Source: Brasenia schreberi
Taxonomy: Eukaryota > Streptophyta > Magnoliopsida > Nymphaeales > Cabombaceae
Assembly (NCBI GenBank): GCA_036023115.1
Contig: JAYKKT010000080.1
Location: forward strand, 9,632,501 to 9,696,500
Direction of reading: 5' to 3'
Length of the DNA: 64,000 bases
The notes under the pieces are model-generated. The model did not search any database and was not told the origin of the DNA. It was given only the letters and a program-made list of their open reading frames with translations. Shown here piece after piece: positions 39,353-51,044 of the stretch. The number at the start of each line of letters is the position of its first letter. Positions within the stretch are counted from its first letter, which is position 1. A program made the position numbers and the translations under genes.

Positions 39353-40245
39353 AGACTTTGTGAGAACACCTGGGCAAATGGTGATAAATGACTATTCCAA
39401 TTGAATATTCTATATACCAAATGGATGTATCAGTGATATGTAGATTAAAACTAGTGACTAATACAACCTTAGGTAAGTAACATGAGCCTAATACAACTGT
39501 TTTAACGCAATACATCATGACAAAATGACTGAAAATAAAACTGATGAATACATAATATCGAAATACCGTGCAACCCAACAATAGTAAAGACGATCTTACA
39601 CAACTAAGAAATGGAGATTAATGTATGGTTGACACCTAGTGCATATAATTAATAACTTAAAAATGTAGCTAACTAGAGGAAAAGAAAATTTGAGTGATAG
39701 CTATTGAATTGGAGAACACTAAGCCTTTGTAACAGGCATTATAGCATCATTCCCTTTTACTTGAACATCTTCACCTTAGTTGATCACAACCAAGAGCACG
39801 GGCTTTTATTGTGAGAGGGGGACTTTATCATGAGAGAGAGCCTTTTTGAGTTTCATAAAGATGCACATGAACAGATGGAACAATTGATTCTCTTGATGGA
39901 TTTATAGGATCATACAACAATAAGAGATGTTGATCAAGAACTTGGTGTTGCTTCTTATAGGCATTGCCAGCCATCTTTCTTTCAATGCTTTCACGTTTCA
40001 GCTATCTTTCTTTTATACCAAAAATATTTGCAGTGCCATATGGAGATAGGCCATTATAAGTAATTATTTTTAGTGGTCAGTAAAAAAGGAAATTGGATTC
40101 TCATTGTTGCACATTTATTGAAGATGATGTTTTTTTTTAACTAATATGCGTAAAACTCCATATAGTGTAGGTAACGTGGATGAACTAATTTTAGTCATTG
40201 TTGCACATTTTTATAACAACTGCTACTGAAGTTGTAGGAGTTTGC
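39353..40245. other. No recognised gene
   Basis: AT-rich single-copy-looking sequence between a LINE and the LTR-like repeat. No domain, promoter or repeat boundary was identified. Confidence 0.4.
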
Positions 40246-42242
40246 TTAACACTCAATGAGATGCTTAGGAATCAGCCAAGAGGGGTTTATATATAGATGC
40301 CTATGGGCTGTTTTTATGATTTATTAGAATTAACAAAATCTTAACTAATGTCTAAAATTTTCCCACTAATTTGATGTAAATTCCTAATGCTCCTAGTTTC
40401 TAGAGAATTCTAAAGTAGTTTTTATAGGGAACCACCTCTTTTTACTTTGTTTAAATACTCCCATGTGATTAACATTTTAATTGATTCACCACCTTCACAT
40501 ATTTCAAAATACATGTTTAATGGAACTTCTTTCGAAATGATATCTTTCAAGTTTTTTTATTTCATTTTTATTCCTTGTATGATTTTTGAAAATTACATTT
40601 TCAAGGGGAAGCAAAAAAGAACTAGGTTCACTTACTATGACATGGTGACTATTTGAGGAAAGGAAACTAGAACTAGGTATGTTTATCCGTGATGCATGAA
40701 ATAATGAATGTTGGTCATCAAGTAAAACATCATCAAGCTCCACGAGCTCGTCGTGACTCAATTGGGAGAAGGTCCCTTGTAAAGTATCGATATCAATAAA
40801 AGATTAGTGTTGACCAACTCTAGTGTAACATAACAAACCATCTTTACCTATGAAGGAACGACCTTATGGATCAAGAGTGTTCTAACTCTGGGTCTGACTA
40901 GGATCGAGGAAACTCTAGGATCCATGTATAACCACTAGTAGAGTTAGTGTTATTGTGTGACGAGGAGATAGATTGTTGAAAGATGAAGAAACCATAGATT
41001 CAGATATACTAAGGCTAACTCTAAATCTTGATGATGACAACAAAGGTAGCAACAATGATGATATCTTAGAAGAAGAGAGTATTGATGTGTCTAAGAACGA
41101 TATTTCTATAGACAAATCCTCAATAGCAAGATTTTGTGATTGGAGACTGGTAATGGAGTGATGGGATGATATTCATGAAAAGTGCATGTAGGTGTGGTCT
41201 CAAGATAATACTCCAGTGAAGAAGGTGAAAAAGATGGAGTAGTCTTTGGCGAATAATCTGATGACAACATGGAAGACAATGGAGTCTAAATGGAGTACCA
41301 TAGAGGAGATAGAGGAGGTTCAAAGGTATGGTTTGGTATAGGTATAAATTATGGAAAACACTTGGGATATGATGGGGGTAAAGATACAGAGATAAAGTGC
41401 ATACTAAAGGTGATGTACTTGAGAATAAGAGTGTTGGACCCAAAAAATATGGGCATCAAGAATAAATCACAAAGGTGTTAGTCTCCGTGAGTGAGTCTCT
41501 TAAATGAATAAGATGTCTAAGGGACTCTATAGGTGTACTCTCGAGTAGAGAAGATGCTCGAGAGGTGATTGGGAGTCGGGATGAAGCATCCAGGCTGAGA
41601 CTATAGGAGCTAGGGGAGTAAAAAGGGCAAAACGTGACTATAAAGGGACTGAAGAGAGAGTTCTTGGAGACGTTGAAGGACTTTATGCACATTCAAAAAG
41701 GACTTGTCTTACATACCCTTGTCTTGAGATGAACAAAACTAGCCCCTCAAACTAGGAGATGGCTAATTATGCTGGGAAGTAATGTAGATGAATAGTTATC
41801 GTGACAATACTAATGCCCTTAAGGGACAAGAGGAACAGGGAAAATGACTACTCTTGAGGCTCTAGGGGCTTGATTAACTTTCAATGAGAATTTATTGTCT
41901 AGAAATCAGCCAAGAGAGGTTTACTTATAAATCCTATAGAAGTGTTTATGAGATTGATTAAGATTAACAAAACCCTAACTAGTGTCTAAAATTCCTTCAC
42001 CAATTCGATGAAAATTCTTAAGACTTAATTTTTAGAGAATTCTAAAGCAGCTATTACGGGGAACCACCACTCTTTACTTTTTTAAATTCAATGCTCCTAT
42101 ATGATTAACTTTTTAATCGACTCACCAACTTTATTTATTTCAAAATATATTTTTTATGGAACTTCTTTTGAAATGTACCTTTTATTTTTTAAATTTTATT
42201 CTTGTTCCTTGCATGATTTTTGAAAGCTACCTTTTCCAAGAT
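40246..42242 (+). mobile_element. Possible non-autonomous LTR element (two about 355-bp direct repeats, 1.3 kb inside)
   Basis: The sequence 40246-40602 returns at about 41889-42242 in the same orientation, with shared blocks AATCAGCCAAGAG, GAATTAACAAAAYCYTAACTA-like text, AGAGAATTCTAAAG, GGGAACCACC and CATGATTTTTGAAA, at roughly 80 percent identity by eye. The inside holds a plus frame (40973-41161) rich in Asp and Glu and others without known domains. I saw no primer site, TG..CA ends or target duplication. A small dead LTR element or simple duplication are both possible. Confidence 0.45.
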
Positions 42243-42416
42243 TATTTCCTTAAATTCTCTTGATTTTTGTTTCTTCCAAAAGTTTGGTTTTAAAAATCCT
42301 TTAAAAGCCTTGAAATTTTTGGAATATTTTTCAAAATTCTCAAGTTAATTCTTTGAATAATTTTTTTTAAAAAGTTCCTTGAAACTTTGAAAATTTCAAA
42401 TAATAAAATCATTTTT

Positions 42417-42606
42417 GAGGTAAAACCGCATTTGGCTGATTTTGAGGGTCACCTGCCATCAAGCTTGTTGGATAATGCCAGAGAACATTGGATTTTCACC
42501 AACCTTGAGGTAAAACCGCATTTGGCTGATTTTGAGGGTCACCTGCCATCAAACTTGTTGGATAATGCCAGAGAACATTGGATTTTCACCAACCTTGAGG
42601 TAAAAT
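42417..42606 (+). repeat. 90-bp in-frame tandem duplication
   Basis: Units 42417-42506 and 42507-42596 differ at one base (AGC against AAC), and the first ten bases of a third follow. The open frame 42387-42662 reads a 30-residue unit containing PHLADFEGHLPSSLLDNARE and HWIFTNL. Each unit begins GAGGTAAAA, which looks like a splice donor. Near identity means recent origin. The protein family is unknown to me. Confidence 0.85.
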
Positions 42607-42659
42607 TGTTTCCCTTGTTTCAACTTTTATTTTCCTACCCAAAATCCTCATCATTGTGT

Positions 42660-43190
42660 TAGTCTTTTGGCAATTCAAGAAAGCGAAAAGAAAGATCCAC
42701 TCCATTTGGAACCGCCAGTTTTGGGTTACTCGAAACCAGGAATCATAACTGAACCGTTCAACAGACAGTTCTATTTCAGGTTTGGCGGTTTCAGATTTGG
42801 TTATGATTTTATGACAATTTTGGATCCGATTTCAGTTTTGATTTTATAACAGTTTAGATTATGGTTTGAGTGGTTCTAGATCCATTTTTTATGTTTTCAA
42901 ATCCAGTTTCATGTAGTTTGGGATTCAGATTCAGAATTAGACTCAGAACTGGCGGTTTGATTCAGAATCGGATTTGAAGCCGGCAGTTCAATTCTGAATC
43001 GGACCCAACCATTCAAACTGGAACCCAAACCGTCAGTTTTTACAGTCTGGTTCTGGGTCAGTTTTTCCAATAGACAAATTGTAACTGAACCGAGACATGT
43101 TTGGGTCTAGTAACGGTTCCATAACCAGAATCGGGGTTTGGTTTCAGGTTGAACCGCGAGGCCGGTTCGGAACTGACCATGTCTAACTCC
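42660..43190. repeat. GAACC/GGTTC-rich segment, inverted relative to 29600-30080
   Basis: Words such as GAACCGTTCAA, GGTTTGGCGGTTTC, GGTTCTGGGTC and GAACTGACCATGTCTAA are the reverse complement style of the segments at 29600-30080 and 30780-31165. It probably is the end of another hAT-related element. Confidence 0.5.
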
Positions 43191-44109
43191 ATTGGTCCTT
43201 TCGTGATGTCGTCAAGTTCAATGATCGCTATGAAGAGTGAGTTTCCTGGTGGGTTTGCTCTTTTCTTCTTCTTTTGGACTAAATCGATACTAAATGATTA
43301 AAATGGGCAAATGGTCTATCATCGTGAAAAGTGTAAAAGATGGCCTTTTTCAAGTGTGAAATGTCAACCTACAGGAGACACGATTGTCCCTATCATGTCG
43401 GTCCTACACTATGTCATGTCGACCTGGTGTGACACCAAACCCGATCCTTAAACCAGTGTCCCTAGGAGGACATGGATTTGGGCCTAGATGAGGTCCATGG
43501 ATCGGAGTTAGAAAGAAATTGTTAGTAGAAATGGACCTGGACAAGTTAATTGGAACTAGACAAATATAAAAGTAGATCCTGTTGGAGTTTTCATGTCATT
43601 TATAGGATGTTTGGAGTCTAATTTTGATGTGGTTTGAAAAATGAAGTCCATAATAAAATATAGTCTATTAATATAATGGTTTTATTCAGATGACAGAAAG
43701 CAATTAGGCGATTCCAGGCAAAGAAATTTGGATTTAAGGTATTTACTTAGGCTATTTTACTCAAATAAGAGTTATCAAGACTCTAACTTGCGTGCATGTT
43801 GAACCATTGGTTTTATTATCAAACAATTTATAATTTACAAATGACCTTATGTTGTTTAGGTGCAAAATTAAGGTGATGTGGAGTGGACTTGCTACTTAAG
43901 AAATTTGATCAAAGTGGGAGTTTCAGGTAGGTGTATTTATTCCTTCTTTTAATGCATGCTAGAGATAGTTTTAACTGTTTTCATTGATGTATATGATTAT
44001 GTATTGTTTGTAATACCTTGAAATTATATATATAGGTATATCAAAAGTACATTACTATTTGAATTGATGCATGACATAAATGTGCTTGAGCATTTTTAAA
44101 CACTATCAT
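43191..44109. other. No recognised gene
   Basis: Mixed AT-rich DNA. Nothing beyond short frames was seen. Confidence 0.4.
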
Positions 44110-46982
44110 ATACTAGATAATTAGATTCGTATTGGTTCTTGAAATATCAAAAGATTGTCCGGTAAGCTAATGGAGGTCGTAGATCCTATGATTCGGAAAA
44201 AGATTCATATTCTATGTTTACAAGAGACAAAGTGGGTTGTAGAAAAAGTAAAGAAGATTTAATATACATGTTTTAAATTATGGTACTGAGGTAAGGAAAA
44301 GACACGAAACGGAGTTGGTATTATCATAAATAAAGATTTAAAGGATAGTGTAGTAGACATACAACAATATGGTGACCTAATCATGACATTGAAATTAGTG
44401 TTATGAGCAAAGGTTTTGAATATAGTTTGTGCTTATACACCCCAAGTAGGACTAGAAGATAGTATAAAGATGGTTGTTTGGGAAGAGTTAGATAAGGTGA
44501 TTCAAAGAATTCCACAAAGGGAGATGATTTGTTTACGAGAAGAGTTGGTAAGACACATTAGGATATCAAGGTATTCATGAAAACTTTGGTTTTGGGGATA
44601 TAAATGAAGAAGGTAGGAAAATTTTAAATTTTGCTATGATATTTGATCTCTTTATAGTCAATACAATCTTCAAAAAACAAGATGAACATTTAATTACTTA
44701 TAAAAGTGGCTTATCACAAACACAAATTGATTACTTTATTTGTAAAAAAAAGAGAGTGTGTTCTAATGATTGTAAGGTAATTTCAGGAGAAAGCTTAACC
44801 ACACAACATCGACTTTTAGTTATGGATTTACAAACAAAAAATGGACAAAGAAGAAAAGAGTGCATCGAGCTATTCAGACTAAATGGTTGAACCTCAAAAG
44901 TGAGAAAGAAGATATATTAAACATAAAGTCCTTCAAGGAGATGCTTGGAATTATGTTGCTACACCTTGTGATATGTGAAACAATATGGCTATACATATTA
45001 GGAAAGTGACAAAAGATGTGTTAGGTGAATCTAAGGGAGGTGCACCGGCACAAAAAGAAGCTTGGTGGTGGAGTGAAGTAGTGCAAAATAAAATCAAGGC
45101 AAAGAGAGCATGTTACAAATTACATTATACTAAGAAAACTAGTGAAACTTTAGAGACTTATAAGAAAGTAAAAAAGGAAGCAAAAAAGGCCGTCACTAAA
45201 ACAAAAGCAAAAATTTGAGAGGATTTATATAAAAAACTCAACTCAAATGAGGGTAAAAGATATATTTTTAGGATAGCTATGGATATAGATAAGAAAACTA
45301 AAGATCTTAATTCTGTTAGATACATCAAAGACGAGGATGAAAAAATTCTAGTGGCAAATAACGATATAAAAAATAGATGAAAAACTATTTTTATAAGTTT
45401 TTTAATGAAAATAAATGTTAGTATTAGCTTAGGAGAGTTAGCCAAATCAGAAAAGTATATAAACCACAATTTCTACCGACGTATTCAAAAGAATCAACTC
45501 ATAGAGGTTTTTACACATATGAAGGCTATAAATCGGTAGGACCAACTAATATTCCTATAGAAAGTTTTCAAAATCTTAAGAGAAACAGGAATCACTTGGC
45601 TCACAAGACTATTTAATGAAATATGAAGAAACTAAAAGATGCCTAAGGAATGGAGTGCGAGTACACTTATACCCATACTTAAGAATAAGGGAGACATTAA
45701 GAAGTATGCGAATTATTGGGGTATCAAGTTAATGAGCCATACTATGAAATTGTGGAAAAGAATTATCACACGTAGGTTAAGACAAGTATCGAGTAAAACA
45801 AAAAGCCAATTTAGATTCATGCTAGGCAGATCTAGTGTTGAAGCGAATCACCTTTTGAGACGTCTTATGAAATATTTTAGAGCAAAAAAGAAAAACCTTC
45901 GCATGATATTTATTGATCTAGAAAAGGCTTAGGATAGGGTGCCGAGAGAGGTTCTTTGGAGAACCTTGAAAAAAAAGATATTCCATTGACTTATATAAAC
46001 CTTATAAGAGACATGTACGATGGTGTGAAAACATGTGTGAGGACTCATGAAGTTATGACAGACTTCTTTGAAGTTAATATTGGTTTACATGAAGGATCAA
46101 CTTTAAGTCCATACTTATTTATAATGGTGATTGATGAGTTAACAAAACATATTTAAGATGAAGCACCTTGGTGTATGTTATTTGCAGATGACATTGTGTT
46201 AGTGGAAAAGTCTAAGAAAAAAGTTAATAGAAAATTGGAACTATGGAGAGAAACATTAAAAAGTAAAGGCTTCTGACTTAGTAAAAAAAAGTCAAAATAT
46301 ATGGAATGTAAGTTTGATCATTTGGTTACTTCAGAGGATATAAAAATTAAAATTGGCACACATTGGATCCCTCAAAGGAAAATTTTAAATACCTAGGGTT
46401 AACTTTTCATAGTAATGGAAGAATTGATGGAGATGTTATGCATAAAATTAATTCTAGTTGGTTAAAATGGAGAACATCAAGTATTCTTTGTGATAAGAAG
46501 ATACCATTAAAGTTAAAATATAAATATTATAGAGCAACAATTAGACCTACTATGTTTTATGGTTTTGAGTGTTTGGCGGTTAATCATCAACATGTACAAA
46601 AGATGTCTGTGATAGAAATGAAGATGTTGAGATGTATGAGTGATCATACAATAAAAGATTGCATGCATAATGAGATTATTAGAAATAAATTATGTGTTAT
46701 ACCAATGGAGGACAAAATGAGAGAATATCGTTTCAGGTGGTTTGGACATATTGAAGGAAGATCAAAAGAAGAACCTATAAGAATGTATGAAAAACTAGAT
46801 TTTGAAAGTATTAAAAGAGGTAGAGGATGACAGCAAAAGTATTGAAAAGAAACAATAAAGAATGATCTAGCTTATTGTGAGTTAACTGCTAATATGACAC
46901 ATGATAGGGATCTGTGGAAACAAAGAATCCATGTAGTTGACCCCGTCTAGTACGGGAAAATGCTTAGTTGTTGTTGTTGTTT
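44110..46982 (+). mobile_element. RTE-type LINE, 5'-truncated, copy 4, sister of copy 3
   Basis: Order: leader, endonuclease (44636-44890, LSQTQIDYFICKKKRVC), linker (44985-45218), reverse transcriptase with FADDIVLVEKSK at about 46180, C-terminal region (46363-46830, RFRWFGHIEGRSKEEP), tail (TTG) ending at 46982. It shares with copy 3 the TAGATGA stop after NDIKN, the TAG after DLEKA, TAA after ELTKHI, and small deletions. The 3' flanks of the two copies differ. It begins further upstream than copy 3, so it is not just a segmental copy of it. Confidence 0.9.
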
Positions 46983-47828
46983 GAATATGATGTTTGTTGA
47001 ACGTTTGGATGGTCATTTTCGGTAGTGTTAACTTGGAGGTCTCCATGTGCGATATGAAACATATTATTCTGTTTAGACTGGTTATGTCCTTAGGGGATAT
47101 GGATTTGCGAATCAATACTTCATTTAGTTATGATGGGTCACTTATGGTTTGCATTGGGCAGCTTGTGTTGTATGATAAGATATGTTGCGGTTGGGATATG
47201 TGTGCGAGTGTGAAAAACAATATGGAATATTGTGTGTTTTAAAATAAAGTGAGTTTGAACACTTCATTTGTATTTATGATATTGGACTAATGTGTATGGT
47301 CTGTGATGAGAGGTGGTCTCCAATGGATGTATGTTTTGTTAACATAATGTTTTGAACCATGACCCTACTTGTGTGTACCGGTTTGCCGTGTAGATACAAG
47401 GATTGTTTGTATTGAACAAGAGAATGGTAGTGGTTGTGGTTAGACATAATAGTGGTCTTGATATAGAAGCAAAAAGTGCATTATTGATTAGTGCTTGACA
47501 TTGCATACATGATGATGATGATATTGATTTGAACCGTAAGATAAATTTATTTGCTTATATTGTGTACTATTTAAAACATGTATGTACTTAATGTTCTTGT
47601 GAATGTGGAGAGATAAATTTATAGAGCACCTGTGGTTTGTGCTCACCCCTATTACTATTATTATATTTAGAGGTCATATTAAGAATGAGTTCTGGCTTGA
47701 GTGACATGGGACGGGACTTTCTGAGGTAAGGTGAACTATGTTTTATATCGTTAGATTTAAGTGTGAGGTATATAGCTGTTTTACTTATTTTTCAGAGGTG
47801 GGTGGATAGAAACTCCACCTTTGCTCAC
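46983..47828. other. No recognised gene
   Basis: Possibly LTR or other repeat DNA (TTGTGCTCACCCCTATTACT near 47640), but no ends could be set. A (GAT)n run of four to five units lies at 47511-47522. Confidence 0.35.
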
Positions 47829-48217
47829 TATATATACGTGAGTGCCTCTGTCTTCCAAATCACGCTTCTCCCTTTTTTGATAGTGACAAATCGGGTTGAT
47901 TTGGGTCGTCTCATGCGGAGTTCGTGCTAGAACCAGCTGGATTCGTGTTTTTTTCTTCCAAAACTTGGACCCGTTTGGGGGCAGGGGAGAGAGAGGGAGA
48001 GTCATGCTTCAGGTTGACCCGTGCCCGGTATGGGGTGTAAGTCCGGGTTGTTCTTCGGTCGAGTACAAAAACGCGTTCCCTATTCTTCTCTGACATATTT
48101 CGGCACCGGCGTCTGTCTCCTTCCCCTTTCTTCTTCACGTCAACTAACCGAGGATCCGTCAACTTGTCCTCGAAATTTGCACAGAGCATCCTTGTTTCTT
48201 TGCCGAACCTCAAGAAG
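47829..48217 (+). promoter_or_regulatory. Core-promoter-like and first-exon-like island
   Basis: TATATATA at 47829-47836 is followed by a GC-richer stretch with CT-rich leader-like runs (48115-48135) and ends AAGAAG|GTGAAT at 48217, a good splice donor. No long clear plus-strand frame was identified. It looks like the 5' end of a gene whose body is now displaced by the LINE that begins 48 bases later. This is inference only. Confidence 0.3.
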
Positions 48218-48264
48218 GTGAATTATCAAAATCTGGCCGTGTAAAGGAGCTAAATTGCTACCCG

Positions 48265-50105
48265 TAGAAATATTATCTGGTCCTACCGATTTACCACTCT
48301 TCATATGTTTAAGAGCCTCTTTGACTTCATTCTTTTGAATACGTCGGTAGAAATTATGGTTTATATACTTTTCTGACTTGGCTAAATCTCTTAAACTAAT
48401 ACTAACATCTTTATTTTCATTAAAAAGATTATAAAAATAGTTTTTCCATCTATTTCTTATATCATCATTTGCCACTAGAATTTTTTCATCTTCGTCTTTT
48501 ATGCATCTAACATTATTAAGATCTTTAGTTTTCTTATCTCTAGCCCTAGCTATCCTAAAAATATCTCTTTCACCCTCTTTTGAGTTGAGTTTTTTATATA
48601 AGTGATCCCAAATCTTAGCTTTTGCTTCACTAACGGCCTTTTTCGCTTCCTTCTTTACTTTCTTATAAGCTTCTAAAGTTTCACTAGTTTTCTTAGCATA
48701 ATGTAATTTGTAACATGCCCTCTTTGCCTTGATTTTATTTTGTACTACTTCACTCCACCACCAAGCTTCTTTTTGTGCCAGTACACCTCCCTTAGATACT
48801 CCTAATATATCTTTCGCTACTTTCCTAATATGTATAGCCATATTATTCAACATATCACAGGGTATGCCAACATAATTCCAAACATCTCCTTGAAGGACTT
48901 TCTGTTTAAATATATCTTCTTTCTCACTTTTGAGATTCCACCATTTAGTCTGAATAGCTCGATGCACTCTTTTCTTCTTTGTCCACTTTTTTATTTGTAA
49001 ATCCATAACTAAAAGTCGATGTTGGGTGGTTAAGCTTTCTCCTGGAATTACCTTACAATCTTTACAACACGCTCTATCTTTTTTTCTACAAATAAAGTAA
49101 TCAATTTGTGTTTGTGATAAGCTACTCTTATAAGTAATTAAATGTTCATCTCGTTTTTTTAAGATTGTATTGACTATAAAGAGATCAAATGCCATAGCAA
49201 AATTTAAAATCTCCCTACCGTCCTCGTTTATATCCCCAAAACCAAAGTTTCCATGAATCCCTTGATATCCTAATGCCTCTTTACCGACATATCCATTTAA
49301 ATCTCCTCCTAAACAAATCATCTCCCTTTGTGGAATCTTTTGAAACACCTTATCTAACTCTTCCCAAAAAACTGTCTTTATACTATCTTCTAGTCCTACT
49401 TGGAGTGCATAAGTACAAACTATATTTAAAACCTCTGCTCCTAACACTAATTTCAACGTCATGATTCAGTCACCATATCGTTGTATGTCTACTACACTAT
49501 CCTTTAAATCTTTATTTATGATAATACCAACTCCGTTTCGAGCCTTTTCTTTACATGAGTTTCATAATTTAAAACTTGTATCCTCTATCTCTTTTGCTTT
49601 TTCTCCAACCCATTTTGTCTCTTGTAAACATTGAATATGAATCTTTTTCGGAATTATAGTATCTACCACCTCCATTAACTTACCGGATAATGTTCCGATA
49701 TTTCAAGAACCAATACGAATCTTATTATCTAGGACTAGCTTCCTTACCCCCCGCATCCGTCCATAATCAAAATGCGGAGACCCTCTCTGCAAATTATTCA
49801 CTACATTCGGGCGGCAATATAGCGGAACTAACTTCTTTACCCACACCCGTCTATGATGTGGGAACCCTCTCTGTAATTGATTCACTACATTCAGGCGAAA
49901 ATGTAGTGGCCCTTGCTTACTTATTACTGCATTTGGGCTCTACAACACGTCACTAGGCGAGTACGCCCCAAAGCAATGCTCATAATTTTTGTAATTCATG
50001 TTGTAAAAATCCGACAAAGTTTTATGCTGGCTGTCGGAAGCCTAACACAACCCTCCTCCTTTATCCGGGCTTGGGACCGGCAATGCAAGGGTAATCCCTT
50101 ACATG
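48265..50105 (-). mobile_element. RTE-type LINE 5' half with the longest intact frame, copy 5
   Basis: The 5' boundary (TTACATG at 50099-50105) matches that at 59802, so the leader is complete. The minus frame from 49462 encodes the endonuclease, CLGGDLNGYVGKEALGYQG (about residues 50-68), DINEDGREILNFAMAFDLF and TTQHRLLVMDL (about 148), then the linker KEAWWWSEVVQNKIKAKRAC and the start of the RT region (HMKSGKSVGPDNIS). LINE homology stops at 48265. The frame then runs 40 residues through unrelated DNA to 48140, giving a 440-residue chimera. The reverse transcriptase is missing, which is odd because LINEs usually lose the 5' side. Confidence 0.9.
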
Positions 50106-50147
50106 GGCGGAGTTGTCTCTCAATCTTCATATAAACAAGAAAAAATA

Positions 50148-50375
50148 TTAGTTATCAAAATATTCTTCAAACTCATCCATACTTTGGAGTTTTTCGAATT
50201 TGTCAAAGCTTCTATGTTGGTTCCAAAGATCGAAAAACTCATTACGATAATCCCTAATGCCCATAAAACCTTGTTTGAGCATTTTCATTTTTTTAGTCAA
50301 ATTTATTTTGAAAAACAAAATCATCTTGAGAATAAGTTTTCTTAAGATATTCTTAAGTGTTAAAAGCATTATCAA
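50148..50375 (-). mobile_element. Copia gag fragment, antisense to the neighbouring copia
   Basis: The 75-residue frame includes KMILFFKINLTKKMKMLKQG and RDYRNEFFDLWNQHRSFDKF. The pieces FFK..L, ILKQ, RDYHNKF.ELLNQL and F.KF recur in the plus-strand gag of the copia at about 59930-60060, so it is from the same family in the opposite orientation. The rest of 50376-51040 probably belongs to it, but no LTR could be defined. Confidence 0.55.
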
Positions 50376-51044
50376 ACAGGCTAATGCGACTATGGAGTTT
50401 TTTTATCCATAATTTTGACCACTAATACAATTGATTTTGACATTGCACTTCTCCCATTTTTTCAACTCTTGTTTATATTTCTCTTCTAACTTGAGAAATT
50501 CATCACCATGAAACCCTTTCTCTATCTATTTGAACTCTTTAATTGTACCATTATTATAATCTCAATAATATTTAGAGATAAAATATTTTTTCGTGGTACA
50601 TGCCTAACTTAGATAAGAGTTGGGCATCAACAAACAACGAAATATCTCACTTTTCTCTTCTATTTTCTCAGCAATAATAAGAAATACCAAAAACACCTTA
50701 TTCTTTCAAGATGATCAAATGATTCCCAAATTTGAGGATCTTCTCACAATCGGCACGAATCTCAATGAGGCTCTAATCAGACCTTATGGCTCTCATAACA
50801 TTTAAAAATAGCACCAATATCTCGCCAATGATATCTACAAACTCAAATACAAATGATCTCGCAAGATCTTCAACAAGCCAAACTACCAATCTAATCACCA
50901 AACACTTGGTGCAGAAATGAAACTGAATAGATAGAATAATAAACCAGTCAAGTGAGCATTAAAGACTCTTAATTTTATTAATAACACATGCTCTATATTT
51001 ATAGAAGCTTTGCAACATCAATAAGAAAGAGATTGGAAGCAGCT

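Noticed and set aside
41120..41443. 107-codon minus-strand frame rich in His and Leu
   Set aside because: It is antisense to the interior of the LTR-like element, with no domain and no initiation context.
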